64,000 bases of DNA from Symmachiella dynata (lineage in GTDB: Bacteria > Planctomycetota > Planctomycetia > Planctomycetales > Planctomycetaceae), in contig NZ_CP036276.1 in the NCBI RefSeq assembly GCF_007747995.1, positions 5,880,001-5,944,000 on the forward strand, read 5' to 3'. A program made the translations under genes and the position numbers. The notes beneath the pieces were generated by a model. That model was not told the origin of the DNA. It did not search any database and saw nothing but the letters and a program-made list of their open reading frames with translations. Numbering within the stretch: the stretch's first letter is position 1; each line of letters starts with the position of its first letter. Below, in pieces: positions 26,086 to 35,179 of the stretch.

Positions 26086-26712
26086 ACGACCATATACGAG
26101 GAATGGCCGTTTCGAGTTCGAGGGCGGTTTTTTTGAATTCGTGCAAGATCCTCATAGATCCCAAGCGGCCACAGGAGATCTATGAGCTGACCTTGTCCAA
26201 ATTCGGAATCGAAGGCATCGATTATTACCGATCGAACAACTCGACTTCATCAACGCCAGAGAGACGATGTCTCTGAACGTTTGCCTCAAGCCATCGTTCT
26301 CTCTGCTAGCCGTATTGCGGCTGCATGCGAAGATGCCTTTTGGCTTTTTCTTTCGTGGTTAAGGTGCTTTGAATTTCTTCATAGGTAAATGCCCATCCGA
26401 GAAATCAAAACGCCAACTTTTTTAGAAAAATCTAAGATTTGACAAAAATATCCCAAGAGGGATCAGCAGGCGTAGGGAAGGCGCGCGGCACAACTCAATC
26501 ACCGAGCAAGTGGAGACTCCAGCCGGCTGGCAGATCAGGCGTTGATCGAAATTTGGCGACGATCAGGGGCATTCCGGAGCTGCGAAATGACGGAGCAGCC
26601 ATCTACCATGAAGCAAAACAATAGCGCAAAATCTGCTGAATTTGCGGATCCGATGATCATCGCAGAGCACGCATTCACCATTTGCCAGGCAGTCGCTTCC
26701 GGCGGAGCGCAT

Positions 26713-26747
26713 AAAAAAATGCCGCCGGCGCATTCACGCCGACGGCA
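26713..26747 (-). terminator. Terminator of the PEP-CTERM gene
   Basis: TGCCGCCGGCG pairs with CGCCGACGGCA around CATTCA (one mismatch); on the minus strand a T7 run follows. It lies about 17 bases past the stop codon of the PEP-CTERM gene. Confidence 0.88.
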
Positions 26748-26763
26748 CAAATTCAGCAGTTAA

Positions 26764-27453
26764 TTAGGCACGTTTTGCAGCGACCCGTTTCACACGGCGC
26801 CAACGGTGGCATGCCAAACCGAGCACGCCAATGCCCAAAAGCACAGCACTGGATGGTTCCGGGACGGCTGGTGCAGGGTCGGGATCGGGACAATGCACAT
26901 CGTGAAGGCAATCACCAAGTTCGTCGCAGTCCATGACGATTGATGTCGCAAGATTGAGATCAAGCAATGGGGTCCAGATGTCTAATCCGAGGAGGTTTTG
27001 AAAAACACCGCCGTCGGTTAAGAGCGTTCCGGTCGAGACAGTACCAATATTTAGGTTACCGGTTGCATCGGTGAATGCTCCAACATCAAAACCGATGAAG
27101 TAACTTTCACCCGGTGTCAGTTCGATATTGGGTGTGAAGGTGACTTCCGCAATTGACGACGGGATCGGCGTCAAATCACTGTGCCAAATCGGATTACCGT
27201 GCGGAAGACCCGACACCGTATCCATAACGATGGCACGAAAGTTTCCACCGTTGGCAACAGCCCCAACATTCAGCGTAAAAGATGAGAGGTTGCATTCGTC
27301 GGCGACGAATATTGAACCTGCTGCTTTCACTGGGTTGAGCAAGTTGTAACTGAGAAAGTCGGTGGGCAATCCAGTATGGATCAAGCCACCATAAGCGGAC
27401 GTGGACATGGACGTGACTGCAGTAAGGACAGCGGCAACCAATAGGCTTCTCAT
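26764..27453 (-). CDS. PEP-CTERM sorting-domain protein
   Basis: A 229-residue secreted protein. Signal peptide at 1-22 (MRSLLVAAVLTAVTSMSTSAYG). The C-terminus has VPEPSS, a hydrophobic helix (AVLLGIGVLGLAC) and a basic tail (HRWRRVKRVAAKRA), the PEP-CTERM sorting signal that is cut by exosortase and places proteins at the cell surface. The central 160 residues are beta-rich with a PGESYFIGFDVGAF segment and resemble the unnamed sandwich domains of such proteins; function is unknown. No exosortase gene is in the window. AGGAG precedes the ATG by seven bases and a clear terminator follows. Confidence 0.9.
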   Translation of the reverse strand: MRSLLVAAVLTAVTSMSTSAYGGLIHTGLPTDFLSYNLLNPVKAAGSIFVADECNLSSFTLNVGAVANGGNFRAIVMDTVSGLPHGNPIWHSDLTPIPSSIAEVTFTPNIELTPGESYFIGFDVGAFTDATGNLNIGTVSTGTLLTDGGVFQNLLGLDIWTPLLDLNLATSIVMDCDELGDCLHDVHCPDPDPAPAVPEPSSAVLLGIGVLGLACHRWRRVKRVAAKRA

Positions 27454-28001
27454 GGGGTTCTCCTAATCGAATGAACCGTGGTGAAAATAGGTTGGCCGCC
27501 TAAATCCAATCTTGCGCGATGTCGCTACGCACCGCAAGAGAAATCTTTTCCATTTTGTGCATTTTCTCCATTTTGCATTTTGGCAAAAAATGCGCTCTCA
27601 ACTTTTGCTAGAAAACTCCTTGAATACTCTCCTAAAAAGCTCGGCCCGCTCACATCTGCCGGTTCACTCTTGGTGTGCATTCTTAATGATGCACTAAGGC
27701 GACTAAAACATAAGGTCGACATAATTGGCGGTATTCCTATCATCGCATTGGCTCACCAAAACGATTGAGCCTCTCGTGAGGAAGTCATTGCCAATGCCGC
27801 ATCGAAAGTCATCGCATGAAAGGCATTGTCCACCAAACCTTTCATCGATTCCTTGCTCTATAGTCGATAACATGCAGCAGTGCCTGGGGTCGGATCAATC
27901 GGCGGCAAGCAGAGCCGCTGAGTTGAGGTCCGGTCAAGTCAGCTAAGGCGGTCAGGAAAATAACGACTCGCATTCCTATCGACAGAAAGCATACTCGCAA
28001 G
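27454..28001. other. Divergent intergenic region upstream of the glucosidase operon
   Basis: About 550 bases between the PEP-CTERM gene and the glucosidase gene. T-rich direct repeats containing CCATTTTG and GCATTTT lie at about 27548-27585. A frame at 27478-27768 shows no family features and was not called. Confidence 0.45.
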
Positions 28002-30674
28002 ATGTCCAAGAATCCGGAACTCGCTCGACTTGCCGACCACGATGCTGGAACAGTCGATTGGAAACGTTGGGGAACATACCTCAGTGATCGGGCCTGGGGC
28101 ACAGTCCGCGAAGATTATAGCGCCGACGGCGATGCTTGGAATTATTTCCCCCACGACCATGCCCGCAGTCGCGTCTACCGCTGGAACGAAGATGGTATCG
28201 GCGGGTTTTGCGATCAGAAACAACACCTCTGTCTCGCTGTGGGACTGTGGAACGAAAAAGATCCCATCTTGAAGGAGCGGATGTTTGGCCTGAGTAATCT
28301 GCAGGGGAACCATGGCGAAGACGTGAAGGAGTATTACTTCTTTCTGGATGGCACGCCGACGCACTCCTACATGAAGATGCTCTACAAATACCCGCAGGTG
28401 GAGTATCCCTACGAAGAACTGGTCGAGGTCAACGGAAACAGAGACCAGTCGCAACCGGAATACGAACTGTTTGACGCGTTGCACGATGAATTCTTGGCCA
28501 ATCGCTATTTCGACGTGTTCATTGAATATGCCAAGGCGGGGCCTGAGGATATTCTCTGCCGCATCACCGCTGTGAACCGCGGACCCGATACAGCACCGAT
28601 CCATATATTGCCACACCTGTGGTATCGCAACACCTGGTCCTGGGAAACGGATCAAACGCGCCCGGCGATTCAGCAAGTGGCGCCCGGCGTGGCGACGACC
28701 ACACATCCGGAATTCGACACCCGCTCCTGGCAGATACGCGCCTCCGATGGTCAGTCGGTCGATCTGTTGTTCACTGAGAACGAAACCAATTTCAGCCGCA
28801 TCGACAAATCCAAAAATCTCTCACGCTACGTCAAAGACGGATTTCACAACGCCCTCATCAACGGCGACAGCAGCGCCATCAATCGTGAGCGCGGCAGCAA
28901 AATGACCGGGCATGCCCATGCGATGATTCCGCCCGGCGAGGAATTTGTCGTCGAACTCCGCCTTGCACCGGAGTCATCGGCGGACCCGTTCGAGGATTTC
29001 GACGCCGTGTTCGCCGCTCGAATCGCCGAAGCGGATGAATTCTACGAGGCAATGCGACCGCCGACACTGTCTGACGATTCCCAGCTCGTGGCACGACAAG
29101 CCTTTGGCAGTTTGCTCTGGTCGAAACAGTACTACCACTTCGATGTGTACCGTTGGTTAAAAGGGGATCCCACGCAGCCGACGCCTCCCGAATCACGCTG
29201 GAAAGGCCGCAACTGGCGGTGGAAACAACTGCACAACGCCGATGTGATTTTGATGCCCGATACCTGGGAATACCCCTGGTATGCCTCGTGGGATTTGGCG
29301 TTTCATTGCATCGCCATTTCGCACATTGATCCCGCATTTGCGAAACAACAACTGTTGATGATGGGCTACGAATGGTACCAGCATGCCAACGGTCAGTATC
29401 CGGCCTACGAATGGAACTTCGACGACGTCAATCCGCCCGTGCTTTGCTGGGCGGCGTGGCGGGTCTATCAGATTGAATTGGAACAAAAAGGAACCGGCGA
29501 CACCAAGTTTTTGAAGCAGATGTTCCAGAACGGCATGTTGAATTTCGGTTATTGGGTAAATCGCAAAGACGACAGCGGGCGGGATATTTTTGGCGGTGGT
29601 TTTTTGGGGATGGACAACATTGGTTGTTTCGACCGCGACAAACCGCTGCCCGATGGGGGAACCTTGGAACAGAGCGATGGCACGAGTTGGATGGCCCTCT
29701 ACTGTGCGACCATGCTCAACATCGCCTCCGAACTGGCTGTCGAGGAACCGCTCTATCAAAACATGGCGGTCAAGTACTTCGAACACTTCCTCAACATCGC
29801 CCATGCCATGACCAACATGGATGGCGCTGGAATCAATTTGTGGGATACCGAGGACGAATTCTTTTACGACGTGATCTCGTTGCCCAGTGGAGAATCGATT
29901 CCGGTCAAAATTCACTCGATGGTCGGCTTGGTGCCATTGTTCGCTGTCTTTGTCGAGTCGGCGGAACGCGAGCAGGGAAAGGGATTGCAGAAGTTTAACG
30001 AAGCGGCAAAATGGTTTATTGGCAACCGGCCCGACCTGCTAAAAAACGTTGCACCGGTGAAGGAGGCTGGAAAAAACGGAGCGCACATCCTGGCGATTTT
30101 GTCCACAGATCGACTCACAGCGGTGTTGCGGCGGATGCTCGATCCGGAGGAGTTCTTATCGGATTACGGGATACGATCCGTCTCGCGTTACCATTTGGAG
30201 CATCCTTACGAATTCGATGCCGGCGGGCAGAAGTTTGAGGTCAAGTATACGCCGGCTGAGTCCGATAGTCGGTTATTCGGCGGCAATTCCAACTGGCGGG
30301 GCCCGATTTGGTTTCCGGTGAATTACACCATCGTCCGTTCGCTACACGAGTTTTCACGCTATTACGGTGACGACTACAAAGTCGAATGTCCGACCGGTTC
30401 CGGTGTCTGGATGAGTCTCGACGAAGTCGCCGGCGAACTGGCGCAACGGTTATGCAACATTTTTCTGCGCGACGCAGCGCAAGACGGACGCCGGGCGGTG
30501 TTTGGCGACAACGACTATTTTCAAACGGATCCCCACTGGCGGGACTACGTCCATTTTTCGGAATACTTCAACGGCGACACGGGTGCCGGTGTCGGTGCGA
30601 GTCATCAAACCGGTTGGACGGCCCTGGTCGTTTCGTTGCTCTATGAATATTGGAAACAACATGAGCGCGGTTGA
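28002..30674 (+). CDS. GH63-like glucosidase (MGH1-type)
   Basis: An 890-residue cytoplasmic-looking protein of the widespread uncharacterised glucosidase group related to GH63. The N-terminus WGTVREDYSADGDAWNYFPH and the segments LFGLSNLQGNHGEDVKEYYF and LYKYPQ are typical of the group. The C-terminal half is the (alpha/alpha)6 barrel; ASWDLAFHCIAISHIDP holds D431, the position of the general acid in GH63. No signal peptide is seen. It presumably releases glucose from a small alpha-glucoside or oligosaccharide. Its last 14 bases overlap glgX, so the two are coupled and may act on the same polymer. The start ATG lacks a strong Shine-Dalgarno. Confidence 0.9.
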   Translation: MSKNPELARLADHDAGTVDWKRWGTYLSDRAWGTVREDYSADGDAWNYFPHDHARSRVYRWNEDGIGGFCDQKQHLCLAVGLWNEKDPILKERMFGLSNLQGNHGEDVKEYYFFLDGTPTHSYMKMLYKYPQVEYPYEELVEVNGNRDQSQPEYELFDALHDEFLANRYFDVFIEYAKAGPEDILCRITAVNRGPDTAPIHILPHLWYRNTWSWETDQTRPAIQQVAPGVATTTHPEFDTRSWQIRASDGQSVDLLFTENETNFSRIDKSKNLSRYVKDGFHNALINGDSSAINRERGSKMTGHAHAMIPPGEEFVVELRLAPESSADPFEDFDAVFAARIAEADEFYEAMRPPTLSDDSQLVARQAFGSLLWSKQYYHFDVYRWLKGDPTQPTPPESRWKGRNWRWKQLHNADVILMPDTWEYPWYASWDLAFHCIAISHIDPAFAKQQLLMMGYEWYQHANGQYPAYEWNFDDVNPPVLCWAAWRVYQIELEQKGTGDTKFLKQMFQNGMLNFGYWVNRKDDSGRDIFGGGFLGMDNIGCFDRDKPLPDGGTLEQSDGTSWMALYCATMLNIASELAVEEPLYQNMAVKYFEHFLNIAHAMTNMDGAGINLWDTEDEFFYDVISLPSGESIPVKIHSMVGLVPLFAVFVESAEREQGKGLQKFNEAAKWFIGNRPDLLKNVAPVKEAGKNGAHILAILSTDRLTAVLRRMLDPEEFLSDYGIRSVSRYHLEHPYEFDAGGQKFEVKYTPAESDSRLFGGNSNWRGPIWFPVNYTIVRSLHEFSRYYGDDYKVECPTGSGVWMSLDEVAGELAQRLCNIFLRDAAQDGRRAVFGDNDYFQTDPHWRDYVHFSEYFNGDTGAGVGASHQTGWTALVVSLLYEYWKQHERG

Positions 30675-32718
30675 GACGACGGTCGGTCGCTCATCACCGA
30701 TCGGTGCGACCGTTGAGAACGGTGGGGTGAATTTTTGCCTCTACTCCAAACATGCCACGGGCGTTGACCTGCTGTTGTTCGACAAGGCAAACGACGCCCG
30801 CCCCGCGCAGACGATCACGCTCGATCCCGCATCGAACAAGACCTACCATTACTGGCATGTCTTTGTGCCGGGAATCGGAGCGGGACAACTGTACGGCTAC
30901 AAGGTCTCCGGCCCCGACGAGCCGACCGCAGGGTTACGGTTTGATACGACCAAGCTGCTTGTCGATCCCTATGCGCTAGCGACGGCAAATACTGAAAACT
31001 ACGACCGCGCCCGAGCCGCCGACGATGGTGACAACATGGCCGTCGCCATCAAGAGCGTGGTCGTCGATCCGGCGGACTATGATTGGGAGGGAGACGAGCC
31101 GCTCAACCGACCATTTATTGACGAAGCGATTTATGAACTGCACGTGGCGGGTTTTACGCAGAATCCTAACTCCGCTATCGCTGCAAAGAAGAGGGGAACC
31201 TTTGCGGGACTGATCGAGAAGGTTCCCTATCTCGTGGAGCTGGGCATCAAGACAGTCGAATTGATGCCGGTTCAGCAATTCGACCCGCAGGCCTCCCCAA
31301 CCGGCACCAATTATTGGGGCTACCAGCCATTGGCTTGGTTTGCTCCACACCAAGCATACAGTTCACAGCCCGGTGTGCTGGCGGCGGTTACAGAATTTCG
31401 CGATCTTGTCAAAGCCCTGCATCGGGCCGACATCGAAGTCATACTCGATGTGGTGTTTAACCATACGGCCGAAGGAAATACGAGCGGACCAACGTTATCG
31501 CTGCGCGGCATCGATAATCCCACGTACTACATTCTCGATCCCGCCAACCCCGCGAACTACGTCGACGATACAGGCTGCGGAAATACCGTGAGCGGCAACA
31601 AATCGGTCGTGCGGCGAATGATTCTCGATTGCCTGCGACATTGGGTCGAGCACATGCATGTCGACGGGTTCCGCTTTGATTTGGCGGCGAGCCTTTCTCG
31701 CGGCGAGGATGGCGAGCCGTTAGCGCATCCACCCATTTTGCTTGATATTGAGGTCGATCCCGTCTTGGCGGGAACCACGATCATTGCCGAAGCCTGGGAT
31801 GCAGCCGGGTTGTATCAACTCGCCCATTTTGGAACCGACCGGTGGGCGGTCTGGAACGGGGCATTTCGCGACCACGTTCGACGATTTCTCAAAGGCGACA
31901 CGGGAACCGTCGACAAACTGGCCGACAACCTCGTCGCCAGCGCTAATTTGTTCCACGAGCCGGATCGTCTGCCCAACCGCAGTGTGAACTTCATTACGGC
32001 CCACGATGGATTTACGCTCAACGATTTGGTCAGCTATGAAGAGAAACACAACGAGGCCAACGGCGAGCAAAACCGCGATGGGTCGAACGATAATTTTAGT
32101 TGGAACTGCGGCGCTGAAGGAATCACCGATGATGCCACCATCGAAGCTTTGCGGCAGCGGCAGAGCAAGAATTTTCTAACAATTCTGCTGATGTCCGAAG
32201 GACGCCCCATGTTGGCCATGGGGGACGAAGTCCGACGTACGCAACAGGGCAACAACAATGCCTATTGCCAGAATAACGAGATTTCCTGGTTCGACTGGGA
32301 TGATGTCGACCGGCACGCGGACATCCGCAGATTTGTCGGCAAGTTACTTCATTTCCATCAAAACTTGGTGATTTTCCGGGATCACATATATTGGGGACAC
32401 AACGGAAACAGTATGATTCGCTGGCACGGCGTGCGATTGGGAGAGCCTGATTGGGGCGAAGATTCGCACGCCATCGCCTATGAATTAACGCACGATGAGA
32501 CCGGAGACCATGTGCACGTGATCCTCAATGCATATTGGAAGCCACTCGATTTCCAGTTACCCCCCACGGCGGCAGGACGTGAATGGCGGCGAGTGGTTGA
32601 TACCGCGTTCGAGTCGCCGCAAGATTTTTGCGACCCGCCGGCCGTGCTTCCCAACGGCCAGTCACAGTACGCCTGTCAAGCGCGGTCGTCGGTCGTGTTA
32701 GTGAGTGTTACGGTTTAA
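30661..32718 (+). CDS. glgX: Glycogen debranching enzyme GlgX (GH13)
   Basis: A 685-residue isoamylase-type GH13 enzyme. An N-terminal CBM48-like domain (about 1-130) precedes the barrel. Conserved regions are DVVFNHTAEG, GFRFDLAAS with nucleophile D340, IIAEAWD with acid E377, and NFITAHDG with D449, so the catalytic triad is complete. It cuts alpha-1,6 branches of limit dextrin. The ATG at 30661 (GGAAA upstream) gives the usual GlgX N-terminus; the longer frame from 30502 reads through the glucosidase gene. It overlaps the glucosidase by 14 bases and is followed by the GMC oxidoreductase after 21 bases. Confidence 0.95.
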   Translation: MSAVETTVGRSSPIGATVENGGVNFCLYSKHATGVDLLLFDKANDARPAQTITLDPASNKTYHYWHVFVPGIGAGQLYGYKVSGPDEPTAGLRFDTTKLLVDPYALATANTENYDRARAADDGDNMAVAIKSVVVDPADYDWEGDEPLNRPFIDEAIYELHVAGFTQNPNSAIAAKKRGTFAGLIEKVPYLVELGIKTVELMPVQQFDPQASPTGTNYWGYQPLAWFAPHQAYSSQPGVLAAVTEFRDLVKALHRADIEVILDVVFNHTAEGNTSGPTLSLRGIDNPTYYILDPANPANYVDDTGCGNTVSGNKSVVRRMILDCLRHWVEHMHVDGFRFDLAASLSRGEDGEPLAHPPILLDIEVDPVLAGTTIIAEAWDAAGLYQLAHFGTDRWAVWNGAFRDHVRRFLKGDTGTVDKLADNLVASANLFHEPDRLPNRSVNFITAHDGFTLNDLVSYEEKHNEANGEQNRDGSNDNFSWNCGAEGITDDATIEALRQRQSKNFLTILLMSEGRPMLAMGDEVRRTQQGNNNAYCQNNEISWFDWDDVDRHADIRRFVGKLLHFHQNLVIFRDHIYWGHNGNSMIRWHGVRLGEPDWGEDSHAIAYELTHDETGDHVHVILNAYWKPLDFQLPPTAAGREWRRVVDTAFESPQDFCDPPAVLPNGQSQYACQARSSVVLVSVTV

Positions 32719-32739
32719 CCTGCGAGAAGGAGCGGACGC

Positions 32740-34287
32740 ATGGCCGAGAACTACGATGTGATCATCATTGGCAGCGGTGCTGGGGGCGGAACTCTGGCCC
32801 GCCAACTTGCGCCCTCCGGCAAAAAGATATTGATTTTAGAACGCGGCGGCTGGCTGAAACGCGAACCGGAAAACTGGTTGAGCGAAGAAGTCTTCGTCAA
32901 AAACCGCTATGTCTCCCCCGACATTTGGCACGATAAAAACGGCAAGCCCTTTCAACCCGGCGTGCACTATTTTGTCGGGGGCGCGACCAAAATGTATGGA
33001 GCTGCCCTCTATCGGTTGCGCGCCGAGGACTTCGGCGAGCTGCAACACCAAGACGGACTCTCCCCCGCATGGCCGATTTCGTATGACGAATTAGAGCCGT
33101 ACTACACCCAAGCCGAGCAGATGTATCAGGTGCATGGGGCCCGCGGCGAGGATCCGACCGAGCCGCCGGCCAGCGCGCCGTACCCGCATCCCCCCGTATC
33201 ACACGAACCACGCATCGCACAATTGGCTGACGATCTGACCCAGGCTGGATATCGGCCGTTTCATTCCCCTTGCGGCATCATGCTCGACGAAACACGCATG
33301 CCCTTTAGCCGCTGCGTCCGCTGCATGGATTGCGACGGCTTTCCCTGTTTGGTGCACGCCAAAAGCGATGCCGAGGTGCTCGGCGTGCGGCCGGCGCTGG
33401 AACATCCCAACGTCACCTTGCTCATCGATGCCATGGCCCTCAAGTTGGAAACCAATCCCGCCGGCACCGCCGCAACGGGCGTCGTCGTGGAGCACGCGGG
33501 CCAACAAGAAGTCTTTCAAGCCGGCACGGTCGTCGTTTCTTGTGGAGCGGCCAACTCGGCAAAACTGCTGTTGATGTCGGCCAACGACAAACATCCCCGC
33601 GGCTTAGCGAACGGCTCCGATCAAGTCGGCCGGAACTATATGTTCCATAACAGCCAAGCCGTATTGGCGCTCTCCAAAGAACCCAACCCCACGGTCTACC
33701 AAAAGACACTGGGCTTGAACGACTTCTATTTTGGCATGGAGGGTTACGAGTTTCCCATGGGGAATATTCAAATGGTGGGAAAATCTCAGGCCCCCATGTT
33801 CCGCGGCGAAAAGCCGATCGAGACCGCCCTGGCGCCGCAGTGGACGCTGGAAATGGTCGCCAAGCATTCCGTCGATTTTTGGTTGTCGACCGAAGACCTC
33901 CCACGGGCCGACAACCGCGTGACGGTCGATGCCGCAGGAAATATCACGCTCAATTACACAAAGACCAACCAACTCTCCGCGGAGACGTTGTATAAAAAAC
34001 TCAAGTCGATGCTCAATAGCCTGGGCATGCACGAGCATTTGATTCCCCGCAATCTGTATATGAAAAACGAGATCGACATCGGCGGCGTGGCCCATCAAGC
34101 AGGCACATGCCGTTTCGGCAACGACCCTAAATCTTCGGTGCTTGACGCCAACTGCAAAGCGCACGAACTCGACAATCTGTACGTCGTCGACACCAGTTTC
34201 TTCCCGAGCATCGGCGCCGTAAACCCCGCGCTCACGGCAATGGCCAACGCGCTGCGGGTGGGGGAACATTTACTCCCGCGGCTCTGA
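32740..34287 (+). CDS. GMC-family FAD oxidoreductase
   Basis: A 515-residue flavoenzyme. The FAD dinucleotide fold starts at IIIGSGAGGG (residues 8-17) with the ribose-binding ERGG. The middle has a cysteine-rich CVRCMDCDGFPC segment. The C-terminus has HQAGTCRFG, DNLYVVDTSFFPS and AVNPALTAMANALR, where the GMC catalytic His/Asn pair lies. It would oxidise an alcohol or sugar. AAGGAG precedes the ATG by eight bases. It sits between glgX and an SDR dehydrogenase in one apparent operon, so oxidation of a glucose-derived compound is a reasonable guess, not proven. Confidence 0.92.
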   Translation: MAENYDVIIIGSGAGGGTLARQLAPSGKKILILERGGWLKREPENWLSEEVFVKNRYVSPDIWHDKNGKPFQPGVHYFVGGATKMYGAALYRLRAEDFGELQHQDGLSPAWPISYDELEPYYTQAEQMYQVHGARGEDPTEPPASAPYPHPPVSHEPRIAQLADDLTQAGYRPFHSPCGIMLDETRMPFSRCVRCMDCDGFPCLVHAKSDAEVLGVRPALEHPNVTLLIDAMALKLETNPAGTAATGVVVEHAGQQEVFQAGTVVVSCGAANSAKLLLMSANDKHPRGLANGSDQVGRNYMFHNSQAVLALSKEPNPTVYQKTLGLNDFYFGMEGYEFPMGNIQMVGKSQAPMFRGEKPIETALAPQWTLEMVAKHSVDFWLSTEDLPRADNRVTVDAAGNITLNYTKTNQLSAETLYKKLKSMLNSLGMHEHLIPRNLYMKNEIDIGGVAHQAGTCRFGNDPKSSVLDANCKAHELDNLYVVDTSFFPSIGAVNPALTAMANALRVGEHLLPRL

Positions 34288-34368
34288 TCCACCTCGCTTT
34301 TGTCTTCTGACCAGCATGACCTTTCAAAAACCAACAGACTCCGACTCAAGGATAGGGGAACATTCAGT

Positions 34369-35136
34369 ATGAGCTTAAAAGGAAAAGTCGCCATCGTCAC
34401 CGGCGGCAACAGCGGCATCGGACTGGCGATCGTTTTGGAATTGGCTCGGCAAGGTGCCAATATAGTGATCGATTACATCTCGCACCCCGAAGCAACCGAG
34501 GCGCTGGAAAAACAAGTCGTCGCGCTGGGCGATCAAGCCATTGGTGTCGACGCCGACGTCAGCAAAGTCGCCGACCTGGAGAAGCTGGTCGCCGCTGCGG
34601 TCAAGCAGTTTGGTCGGGTCGATATTATGGTCAATAATGCCGGTGTCGAAACACGAACGTCGGTGCTGGACACAACGGAAGCCCAATACGAGAAGGTCCT
34701 GGAGATCAATCTGAAAAGCGCGTTCTTCGGCACGCAGATCGCCGCCAAGCAAATGATCAAGCAAGGCGACGGCGGACGCATTATCAACATCACGTCTGTG
34801 CATGAAGATTGGCCGATGCCCGGCAATACTGCCTATTGCCTCGCCAAAGGGGGCATGCGGATGCTGACCCGAACCGCCGGTGTGGAGTTGGCGCCGCACA
34901 ACATTTGCGTTGTTGGCGTCGGACCGGGAGCAGTGGCCACGCCGATTAATCTCTCCACAATGACCGATCCGGCCCTGATGAAAAAGCTGGACGATGCGAT
35001 TCCACTCGGCCGCATGGCACAGCCGGAAGAGATCGCCTCTGTCGTGGGCTTTCTTGCCGGCGACGGCGCTAGCTATGTGACAGCCACCACGGTGTTCGCC
35101 GACGGCGGCATCAAACAAAGCAGCCCTGGTTTGTAA
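34369..35136 (+). CDS. Short-chain dehydrogenase/reductase (glucose dehydrogenase-like)
   Basis: A 255-residue classical SDR. Cofactor loop TGGNSGIG (residues 11-18), the NNAG motif, catalytic S143, Y156 and K160 (YCLAK), and the C-terminal GxxSYVTATTVFADGG. Lack of an acidic residue at the end of beta-2 (VIDYIS has Asp one place earlier) leaves NAD/NADP choice open. It resembles glucose 1-dehydrogenases. ATG at 34369 follows AGGGGA. Last gene of the glucosidase-glgX-GMC-SDR set. Its stop codon lies in the loop of a hairpin. Confidence 0.93.
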   Translation: MSLKGKVAIVTGGNSGIGLAIVLELARQGANIVIDYISHPEATEALEKQVVALGDQAIGVDADVSKVADLEKLVAAAVKQFGRVDIMVNNAGVETRTSVLDTTEAQYEKVLEINLKSAFFGTQIAAKQMIKQGDGGRIINITSVHEDWPMPGNTAYCLAKGGMRMLTRTAGVELAPHNICVVGVGPGAVATPINLSTMTDPALMKKLDDAIPLGRMAQPEEIASVVGFLAGDGASYVTATTVFADGGIKQSSPGL

Positions 35137-35146
35137 GACCAGGGCT
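35122..35146. terminator. Hairpin between convergent genes
   Basis: AGCCCTGGT and ACCAGGGCT form a perfect nine-pair stem with a seven-base loop that contains the SDR stop codon. No T-run follows. It probably ends transcription of both converging units. Confidence 0.6.
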
Positions 35147-35179
35147 GATGTCTTGCCGATGCTGACTGAAGGGCGCGGG

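Larger units (their letters stand above)
25995..26763. other. Intergenic region with two hairpins
   Basis: About 770 bases after the kinase gene. It contains the two hairpins listed separately. A frame at 26058-26276 overlaps the first hairpin and shows no family features. TTTCTTTCGTGGTT near 26347-26360 resembles the inverted-repeat arms at 47668-47805. No other gene is supported. Confidence 0.5.

Noticed and set aside
26058-26276. 72-residue frame after the kinase gene
   Set aside because: It begins inside the terminator-like hairpin and shows no recognisable features.
27478-27768. 96-residue frame upstream of the glucosidase gene
   Set aside because: Cys/Leu-rich without motif, lies in the divergent promoter region of the PEP-CTERM gene.
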